6,506 bases of DNA from Ramlibacter sp. (GTDB lineage: Bacteria > Pseudomonadota > Gammaproteobacteria > Burkholderiales > Burkholderiaceae_C): contig JAJAZH010000407.1 of the NCBI GenBank assembly GCA_026785815.1, positions 1-6,506 on the forward strand. Direction: 5' to 3'. The notes under the pieces are model-generated. The model had not been told where the DNA came from, searched no databases, and was given only the letters and a program-made list of their open reading frames with translations. The stretch's first letter is position 1, and every line of letters starts with the position of its first letter. Shown here piece after piece: positions 1 to 5,526 of this stretch. The translations under genes and the position numbers were made by a program.

Positions 1-218
1 GGCTGTCGCCGGCCGAGCGCCGCGAACTGGTGGCCTTGTTGCGCGGGCTGCCGGCCCACATGAGCTTCGTGCTGATCGAGCACGACCTGGACATCGCATT
101 GCGCGTGGTCGAACGCGTCACCGTGATGCACAACGGTCGCGTGCTCAAGACGGGCAGCCCCGGCGAGATCGAGAACGACCCGCAGGTGCAGGCCATCTAC
201 ATGGGGAGCAAGCACTGA
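1..218 (+). CDS. LivG-type ABC transporter ATP-binding protein, C-terminal end (5' partial)
   Basis: This is the last 71 or so residues of an ABC ATPase; the reading frame is open from base 3 and ends with TGA at 216-218. The visible part begins LSPAER, the stretch that follows the Walker B/D-loop in LivG proteins. It then has FVLIEHDLDIAL, where the His of EHD is the switch (H-loop) histidine, followed by VTVMHNGRVLKTGSPGEI and an ending of the form VQAIYMG. LivG proteins typically end this way (NPKVIAAYLG-like). LivG is one of two cytoplasmic ATPases that energise Liv/HAAT importers for branched-chain amino acids, amides, urea or aromatic acids. The substrate cannot be read from this fragment. 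Walker A, the Q-loop and the signature motif lie upstream of the window. Its stop overlaps the next start by one base (TGATG), so it is translationally coupled to the LivF-type fusion protein. The family call is firm; the LivG subtype rests on the EHD motif and on being next to a LivF. Confidence 0.87.
   Translation, partial: LSPAERRELVALLRGLPAHMSFVLIEHDLDIALRVVERVTVMHNGRVLKTGSPGEIENDPQVQAIYMGSKH
203..208 (+). promoter_or_regulatory. Ribosome binding site for the LivF/Tm-1 fusion gene
   Basis: GGGGAG lies inside the end of the LivG-type gene, nine bases before the ATG at 218. With the one-base TGATG overlap it supports this start, even though it gives the protein about 20 extra residues ahead of the usual LivF beginning. 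Confidence 0.6.
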
Positions 219-2506
219 TGGCCTGGTTCAAGCGGGCGAACGGCAGCCGGCCCGGCGGTGACAAGGCGCGCGGCGCGCCGGTCCTGGCCGTGCAGGGCCT
301 GGATGTGTACTACGGACGCGCCCATGCCTTGCAGGGTGTCAGCCTGACACTGGACCACGGCGTGCTCGGGATCGTCGGGCGCAACGGGATGGGCAAGACC
401 ACGCTGTGCAATGCCATCACCGGCCTGGTGGCAGCGGGCGGGAGTGTCAAGCTTGCGGGCGAAGAGATCCTGGGCTTGCCACCGCATGACATCACGCGGC
501 GCGGCATTGCATACGTGCCACAGGGCCGGCGCGTCTGGCCTTCGCTCACGGTGGATGAAACATTGCGCCTGGTGGCGGGCAAACGCCGCGATATCGATCG
601 TATCTACACGATGTTTCCGCGCCTGGCAGAGCGGCGCGGCAACGGCGGCGCTCAGCTTTCCGGCGGCGAACAGCAGATGCTGGCGATCGGCCGGGCGTTG
701 CTGTTGGACCCGCAGCTGCTGGTGATGGACGAGCCGACCGAGGGCCTGGCGCCGATCATCGTCGAACAGGTTGCGCAAGCGCTGCGCGAGCTGGCGGCGG
801 AGGGCGAGATCGCGGTGCTGCTGATCGAGCAGAACCTGGGCGTGGCCATGGCCGTGGCCGACCGCATTGCCGTGATGGTGAACGGCCGCATCGCGCAGGA
901 AATGCCAACAGCGCAACTGGCGGCGGACCGGGAATTGCAGGAGCGCCTGCTGGGAGTTCGCACCGGCTCCAACGAAGACGACGCGGAGGGCGCGATCGAT
1001 CAGTCGGGCGCCGTGACTGGGCGAGTCGGCGAAGAGCCACCGCCCTCGCGGATCTTCACCGTGCGCCGTGCGTACGGCGATGGCGCGCCGTCGTTGGACG
1101 ATCTGGCACCGCGCACAGTGCGCGGATTCAATCGCTGGAACACAGGGAGCGTCGCGCCAGTCGTGGATATCGCGCGCCAGCCTGAGGCTCCTGCCGCACC
1201 GCTTGATGCAGCCGCTGCGCCTGGCCCGGCCACTGGCGCTGCCGTGGCCTCCGCCCAGGTCTTCGACTTCCCGGTGTCAGCCAGCAGCGCCCGCGCCGCG
1301 TATGTGGTCGGCACTTACGACACCAAGGGACGCGAGCTATTTTTTATCCGGCAATGCCTGGAAAGACTGGGCCTTCGGGTGGTGACGGTGGACCTTTCGA
1401 CCTCCGGCAAGCCTTCGTCGGCCACCGTGCATCCGCGGGAAGTGGCGCGCCACCATCCGCAAGGCGAATCGAGCGTCTTCGGCGGTGACCGTGGTAGCGC
1501 CATCGCGGCCATGGCGCTGGCTTTCGGGAATTATCTGCAGAGCCGGCGCGATCTGGGCGGCATCATTTCGGCAGGCGGCTCCGGCGGCACATCGCTGGCC
1601 ACTGCAGGCATGCGTGCGCTGCCGATCGGATGCCCCAAAGTCATGGTCTCCACGATGGCCAGCGGCGACACGCGCCCCTACGTGGGCCCTAGCGACATCT
1701 GCATGATGTATTCGGTCACCGACGTGCAGGGCATCAATCGCATCAGCGAAAAAGTACTGGCCAATGCGGCGCACGCACTGGCCGGGATGATCGCGCACCC
1801 GCCCGCCGAATCGGCGGTGACCAAGCCGGCGCTGGGCCTGACGATGTTCGGCGTCACCACACCGTGCGTCCAGGCCGTCGCCAAACGCCTGGAAGATGCT
1901 TACGACTGCCTGGTCTTTCATGCCACCGGCGTGGGCGGGCAGTCGATGGAAAAACTGGCTGCGTCGGGATTGCTCTGCGGCGTGATCGATGTCTCGACCA
2001 CTGAAGTGGCGGACGAAATCGCTGGTGGAGTCCATTCGGCTGGCCCGTTGCGGATGGACGTGTTCGCGCACAACGCCCTGCCCTACGTGGGATCGTGCGG
2101 CGCTCTCGACATGGTCAACTTCGGCGCCTGGGACACCGTGCCCGAACGCTACCGGTCGCGCAAGCTCTACCGACACAACCCGGCCGTCACCCTGATGCGG
2201 ACCACGCCGGACGAGTGCCGCGCCATTGGCGAATTCATCGCCGCCAAACTCAATGCGATGCAGGGGCCGGTGCGCTTCCTGATTCCAGAAGGTGGCGTCT
2301 CGGCGATCGACAGGCCGGGCCAGCCGTTCCATGACCCGCAGGCCGACCGTGTGCTGTTCGACACCATCGGCCAACTGTTTCGCACCGGTCCGGACCGCAA
2401 GCTGCAACGGCTGCCGCTGCATATCAATGACGAAGCCTTCGCCGACGCACTGGTGGCTGCGTGGCACGAGGTGTCCAGTGCCTCGGCCGGCGCCCGCCGC
2501 GCCTGA
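218..2506 (+). CDS. LivF-type ABC ATPase fused to a Tm-1-like (UPF0261) domain
   Basis: This is one uninterrupted 762-residue protein with two complete domains. Residues 21-247 are a LivF-type ABC ATPase: Walker A GRNGMGKTT (54-62), Q-loop Gln102, signature LSGGEQQ (147-153), Walker B LLVMDEP (167-173), and EQN (204-206) with Gln at the switch-histidine position, as is usual in LivF. A basic extension of about 20 residues precedes it. Residues 248-359 form a linker. Residues 360-755 match a full-length Tm-1-like ATP-binding (UPF0261) domain: VGTYDTKG (364-371), GDRG (423-426), AGGSGGTSLAT (452-462), GDTRPYVGPSDI (483-494), GLTMFGVTTPC (540-550), FHATGVGGQSME (567-578), GSCGALDMVNFG (625-636) and FLIPEGGVSAID (687-698). 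The ATPase should pair with the LivG-type protein to drive a Liv/HAAT importer at the inner membrane. The biochemical role of bacterial UPF0261 proteins is not settled; the tomato homologue Tm-1 binds ATP and blocks tobamovirus RNA replication. Both halves keep all their motifs, so this looks like a working fusion, not a decayed gene. Confidence 0.95.
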   Translation: MAWFKRANGSRPGGDKARGAPVLAVQGLDVYYGRAHALQGVSLTLDHGVLGIVGRNGMGKTTLCNAITGLVAAGGSVKLAGEEILGLPPHDITRRGIAYVPQGRRVWPSLTVDETLRLVAGKRRDIDRIYTMFPRLAERRGNGGAQLSGGEQQMLAIGRALLLDPQLLVMDEPTEGLAPIIVEQVAQALRELAAEGEIAVLLIEQNLGVAMAVADRIAVMVNGRIAQEMPTAQLAADRELQERLLGVRTGSNEDDAEGAIDQSGAVTGRVGEEPPPSRIFTVRRAYGDGAPSLDDLAPRTVRGFNRWNTGSVAPVVDIARQPEAPAAPLDAAAAPGPATGAAVASAQVFDFPVSASSARAAYVVGTYDTKGRELFFIRQCLERLGLRVVTVDLSTSGKPSSATVHPREVARHHPQGESSVFGGDRGSAIAAMALAFGNYLQSRRDLGGIISAGGSGGTSLATAGMRALPIGCPKVMVSTMASGDTRPYVGPSDICMMYSVTDVQGINRISEKVLANAAHALAGMIAHPPAESAVTKPALGLTMFGVTTPCVQAVAKRLEDAYDCLVFHATGVGGQSMEKLAASGLLCGVIDVSTTEVADEIAGGVHSAGPLRMDVFAHNALPYVGSCGALDMVNFGAWDTVPERYRSRKLYRHNPAVTLMRTTPDECRAIGEFIAAKLNAMQGPVRFLIPEGGVSAIDRPGQPFHDPQADRVLFDTIGQLFRTGPDRKLQRLPLHINDEAFADALVAAWHEVSSASAGARRA
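959..1294 (+). other. Interdomain linker of the LivF/Tm-1 fusion (protein residues 248-359)
   Basis: This coding segment joins the ATPase and Tm-1-like domains. It starts acidic and polar (residues 249-275). A stretch rich in charged and aromatic residues then runs from RIFTVRRAYGDG through LDDLAPRTVRGFNRWN (278-309), and an Ala/Pro-rich spacer follows (about 322-346). The sequence VFDFPV (348-353) leads into the Tm-1-like fold. The middle part does not look like a passive Ala/Pro tether and may be a short docking or regulatory element. I do not recognise it as a known domain. Confidence 0.6.
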
Positions 2507-2530
2507 CCCACTTCATCCCGAGACCACACC

Positions 2531-3361
2531 ATGCCACGCATTGCCCGCTCCACGCTGCTTGAGCGCTTCCGCAGCAAGATTGCCGCCGGCCGGCCGTTGA
2601 TCGGCGGTGGCGCCGGCACCGGCCTGTCGGCCAAGTGCGAAGAGGCGGGAGGCATCGACCTGATCGTCATTTACAACTCCGGCCGCTACCGGATGGCCGG
2701 GCGCGGCTCGCTGGCTGGCTTGATGGCCTATGGCAACGCCAACGAGATCGTCTGCGAGATGGCGCACGAAGTGTTGCCGGTGGTCAGGCACACGCCGGTG
2801 CTGGCGGGTGTCAACGGCACCGACCCTTTCATGATTCCTGAGCAGTTTTTCAGGCGCCTGATCGACCTTGGGTTTTCGGGCGTGCAGAACTTTCCCACGG
2901 TGGGGATCATCGATGGCACTTTCCGGGCGAACCTGGAAGAAACCGGAATGAGCTATGCGCTGGAAGTCGAGATGATCGAGCGGGCGCATGCGCTCGATCT
3001 TCTGACAACGCCCTATGTGTTCAGCGAGGCCGATGCGCGGGCGATGACAAAGGCCGGCGCTGACATCGTGGTCTGCCACCTCGGGCTGACGACAGGCGGC
3101 GCGATCGGAGCCGAAACTGCGTTGACGCTCGATGATGGCGTCGAGCGCATCAAGGCGTGGGCTGCGGCTGCAAAGGCCGTGAATTCCCAAGTCATCGTGC
3201 TGTGCCATGGCGGACCGATCGCCACCCCCGAAGACGCGCAGTACGTGCTGAAGAATTGCCCCACCTGCCACGGCTTTTACGGCGCCAGCTCCATGGAGCG
3301 ACTGCCGACCGAAGCGGCCCTGACCGAGACCACCCGGCGCTTCACCCAGATGACAAGATAA
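2531..3361 (+). CDS. Phosphoenolpyruvate hydrolase-like TIM-barrel protein
   Basis: This is a 276-residue protein, full length for the PEP hydrolase-like family (formerly annotated as a TIM-barrel signal transduction protein). Family blocks run along the whole chain: GGGAGTGLSAKCEEAGG (25-41), IYNSGRYRMAGRGSLAG (47-63), LAGVNGTDPF (91-100), NFPTVG (120-125), FRANLEETGM (131-140), HLGLTTGG (183-190), CHGGPI (225-230) and GFYGASSMERLPT (248-260). There is no signal peptide or membrane segment, so it should be cytoplasmic. The hydrolase activity is a family label; the physiological substrate is not known to me. The family is typically found beside UPF0261 proteins and forms the C-terminal half of plant Tm-1. 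Here it follows the Tm-1-like domain after 24 bases, which suggests a physical or functional partnership. The start is set by the family N-terminus (short helix, then RPLIGGGAGTG). The upstream CGAG is only a weak Shine-Dalgarno sequence, so translation may depend on coupling. Confidence 0.95.
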   Translation: MPRIARSTLLERFRSKIAAGRPLIGGGAGTGLSAKCEEAGGIDLIVIYNSGRYRMAGRGSLAGLMAYGNANEIVCEMAHEVLPVVRHTPVLAGVNGTDPFMIPEQFFRRLIDLGFSGVQNFPTVGIIDGTFRANLEETGMSYALEVEMIERAHALDLLTTPYVFSEADARAMTKAGADIVVCHLGLTTGGAIGAETALTLDDGVERIKAWAAAAKAVNSQVIVLCHGGPIATPEDAQYVLKNCPTCHGFYGASSMERLPTEAALTETTRRFTQMTR

Positions 3362-3365
3362 GGAG
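3360..3365 (+). promoter_or_regulatory. Strong ribosome binding site for the flotillin gene
   Basis: AAGGAG overlaps the TAA stop (3359-3361) of the preceding gene and lies eight bases before the ATG at 3374. It is the best Shine-Dalgarno match in the window, which suggests the flotillin is made at a higher level than its neighbours or is reinitiated efficiently. Confidence 0.75.
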
Positions 3366-3373
3366 ACGACACC

Positions 3374-5068
3374 ATGTCCGGAAATCAATTTGGCAGCTTC
3401 ATCCTTGGCCTGATTGCGTTTGCAGTCATCCTGGCCATCGGAATCTGGCTGCTCCACTGGCTCTACCTGAGAAGCTCGAAGGAGCGTGCGTTCGTGCGCA
3501 CCGGCATGGGCGGCCAGAAGGTGGTTCTGGATGGCGGCGCGTTCGTGCTGCCGATCGTGCATGACGTGATCCCCGTCAACATGAACACGCTGCGCCTGGA
3601 AGTGAGCCGGGGTCGCGACAAGGCGTTGATCACCAAGGACCGGATGCGGGTGGATGTCATCGCCGAGTTCTATGTCCGGGTGGCGGCCCATCCTGACGCA
3701 GTGGCGGCCGCTGCACAGACGCTGGGCCTGCGCACCATGGAACCGGATCAGCTCAAGGAACTGGTCGAGGGCAAGTTCGTTGACGCCCTGCGCACTGCTG
3801 CTGCCGAGATGACGATGGAAGAGCTCCATGAAAAGCGTGGAGCGTATGTCAAGCGGGTTCGCGATTCGGTCGCGGAAGACCTGACGAAGAACGGACTGGA
3901 ACTCGAAGCTGCCTCCTTGACCCAGCTCGACCAGACCGGCATGGAGTTTTTCAACCCCAGCAACGCTTTTGACGCTGAAGGCCTGACCCGCCTGACCGAA
4001 CAGATCGAGCACCGCAAGAAGCAGCGCAACGACGTCGAGCAGGACACCCTGGTCGCGATCCGCAACAAGAACCTGGAGGCCGAAAAGATATCGCTGGAGA
4101 TCGACCGCGAAAGCGAATACGCCCGGTTGAGCCAGCAACGCGAAGTGGAAATCGCGCGCGCGCGTCAGCGCTCGGAGGTGAGCACCGAGCGGGCCCAGCG
4201 GGAGCAGGACGCAGAAGGCGCGCAGATCGCCGCCAGACAGACCACAGACGCCGCGCGCATCCGCTCGGAGCAAAGCATTGAACAGGAGCGCATCGGCAAG
4301 GAGCGCGCGATCCAGGCCGCCGAGATCGAGCGGCGCATGGCCATGGAACTGGCCGAGCAGCAACGGGCGATCGCGATCGCACGCGAGAGCAAGACGCAAA
4401 GCGAAGCCCAGGCCGAAGCCGAGACCGCCCGCGCACTGGCCGTGTCGGCGGAAGAAAAAGTCTTCACCGCGCGCGAGGTCGAGATGGCGCAGCGCAAGAA
4501 GGCCATCGACCTGATTGGCGCGGCCCAGGTGGCGGAACGTGACGCCTTGCGCCTGACCTCGGCAGCGCTCGCGGAGAAGAACTCCAGCGCCGACCGGGGC
4601 GCCGCAATCCGGGCGCAAGCCGAGGCCGACGCCGATGCCGACAAGATCCGATCGATGGCGATGCGGGTGCGCGCCGAAATCGAGGCCGAAGCCTTGCGCC
4701 TGATGAATGAGGCCCACAACATGCTGACGCCGGAAGCGCGCACGTCGGCTTTGCGGATGCGGCTGGTGGAGAAAGCCGAAGCGATCATCCGCGAATCGGT
4801 CAAGCCGATGGAGCGCATCGAGGGCATCAAGATCCTGCATGTCGACGGCCTGGGTGGCTCGGGCGGTGGCAACGGGCACGACAGCGGCGGCGGAAATTTC
4901 GCCGACGGCCTGGTGAACTCCGCACTGCGCTTCCGGGCCCAGGCGCCCTTGGTCGACCAGCTCCTGCGCGAGATCGGCATCGAGGGCGGCGGCGGCGATA
5001 TCCAGAGCCTGGTCAGCGGCGTCAGCGGCACCCAGGTGGCACTGCCGCCTGCCGCCAACAAAGAGTGA
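3374..5068 (+). CDS. Flotillin family (YqiK-type) SPFH/band 7 membrane protein
   Basis: This 564-residue protein has the flotillin layout and is close in length to E. coli YqiK. One hydrophobic N-terminal segment at about residues 8-32 (FILGLIAFAVILAIGIWLLH) would anchor it in the inner membrane. The SPFH/band 7 domain follows (about 33-200), with VRTGMGGQKVVLDGGAFVLP (41-60) and VDVIAEFYVRV (93-103). A long charged Glu/Ala/Arg/Gln-rich coiled coil runs from about 205 to 445, including RARQRSEVSTERAQREQ. The C-terminal part has a Gly-rich hinge (492-508) and then LVNSALRFRAQAPLVDQLLREIGI (513-536 region), typical of YqiK-like proteins. Flotillins oligomerise and scaffold membrane microdomains that gather other membrane proteins. 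E. coli yqiK usually sits with the NfeD-like yqiJ; no such gene is seen here. Instead it lies 12 bases after the PEP hydrolase-like gene and three bases before an SRPBCC gene. The natural inference is a scaffold for the transporter of this operon, but no partner can be read from the sequence. Confidence 0.94.
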   Translation: MSGNQFGSFILGLIAFAVILAIGIWLLHWLYLRSSKERAFVRTGMGGQKVVLDGGAFVLPIVHDVIPVNMNTLRLEVSRGRDKALITKDRMRVDVIAEFYVRVAAHPDAVAAAAQTLGLRTMEPDQLKELVEGKFVDALRTAAAEMTMEELHEKRGAYVKRVRDSVAEDLTKNGLELEAASLTQLDQTGMEFFNPSNAFDAEGLTRLTEQIEHRKKQRNDVEQDTLVAIRNKNLEAEKISLEIDRESEYARLSQQREVEIARARQRSEVSTERAQREQDAEGAQIAARQTTDAARIRSEQSIEQERIGKERAIQAAEIERRMAMELAEQQRAIAIARESKTQSEAQAEAETARALAVSAEEKVFTAREVEMAQRKKAIDLIGAAQVAERDALRLTSAALAEKNSSADRGAAIRAQAEADADADKIRSMAMRVRAEIEAEALRLMNEAHNMLTPEARTSALRMRLVEKAEAIIRESVKPMERIEGIKILHVDGLGGSGGGNGHDSGGGNFADGLVNSALRFRAQAPLVDQLLREIGIEGGGGDIQSLVSGVSGTQVALPPAANKE

Positions 5069-5071
5069 CCG

Positions 5072-5506
5072 ATGGTTCAGATTTACGTCTCCAGCGTGAT
5101 CGCCGCCGCCGCCGACACCGTGTGGTCGCGCATCCGTGATTTCAATGGCTTGCCGCTCTGGCATCCGGGTATTGCCGACAGCCGGATCGAAAATGGCCGG
5201 GCCAGTGACAGCGTCGGCTGTATCCGCCATTTCCATACCAGGGATGGCGGCACGATCCGCGAAAAGCTGTTGGCGCTGTCCGACTACGACTACAGCTGCA
5301 GCTACGAGATCCTGGAAAGCCCAATGGGCGTCGAGGGCTACACCGCCACTCTCAAGCTGACTCCTGTGACCGACGGCAACCGCTGTTTCGCTGAATGGAG
5401 CGCCGAGTTCGAATGCGCTGCCGGCCGCGAAGCCGAGCTGACGCAGTCGATCGGGCAAGGGGTTTTCCAGGCGGGATTCGATGCGCTGGCGCGATCGCTG
5501 CGCTGA
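5072..5506 (+). CDS. SRPBCC (START-like, polyketide cyclase/MxaD-like) family protein
   Basis: This is a 144-residue single-domain protein, the usual length for the helix-grip fold. Marks of the family are the first strand leading to DTVWSRIRDF (15-24), WHPGI (30-34), VGCIRHF (48-54), the strand-forming DGGTIREKLLALSD (58-71), LTPVTDGNRCFAEW (96-109), and a long C-terminal helix (about 119-142) that would close the pocket. SRPBCC proteins bind hydrophobic small molecules in a deep cavity; some are cyclases, dehydratases or lipid carriers. The ligand cannot be predicted, and no signal peptide is visible. It begins three bases after the flotillin stop, with a weak AGAG just upstream, so it is probably coupled to it. 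The next gene starts with a clear paralogue of this protein. Between the two copies VGCIR, LSD, PVTDGNR and GRE are identical and roughly two in five residues match by eye. Confidence 0.9.
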   Translation: MVQIYVSSVIAAAADTVWSRIRDFNGLPLWHPGIADSRIENGRASDSVGCIRHFHTRDGGTIREKLLALSDYDYSCSYEILESPMGVEGYTATLKLTPVTDGNRCFAEWSAEFECAAGREAELTQSIGQGVFQAGFDALARSLR

Positions 5507-5526
5507 AACAGAGATCGCCCGCGCCG

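Noticed and set aside
827..835. Gln in place of the switch histidine of the LivF-type ATPase
   Set aside because: LivF proteins normally have EQN at this position, so this is a subtype trait and not a damaged active site.
1338..1345. Run of T residues that could suggest a terminator
   Set aside because: It encodes Phe-Phe-Ile inside the Tm-1-like domain, with no GC-rich hairpin noticed before it, and translation continues for more than 380 residues.
1337..2467. 376-residue minus-strand open frame opposite the Tm-1-like domain
   Set aside because: It is a compositional shadow of a well-supported forward gene, with no family motif and no ribosome site noticed.
218..2506. Antiviral defence role by analogy with plant Tm-1
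   Set aside because: No nuclease, toxin or other defence gene is nearby. The fusion to a transporter ATPase and the enzyme-like neighbours favour metabolism, so the analogy is only structural.
4367..4380. Perfect 14-base palindrome GCGATCGCGATCGC
   Set aside because: It lies in the flotillin coiled coil and encodes Ala-Ile-Ala-Ile repeats with GC-rich codons. It is a single copy with no sign of being an operator or repeat family.
2513..5458. 981-residue open frame on the minus strand covering three genes and part of a fourth
   Set aside because: It mirrors genes that all share one forward frame in GC-rich DNA, where the opposite strand rarely meets stops. Its product is rich in His, Arg, Gln, Asp and Ala with no recognisable domain, while the forward proteins match families end to end.
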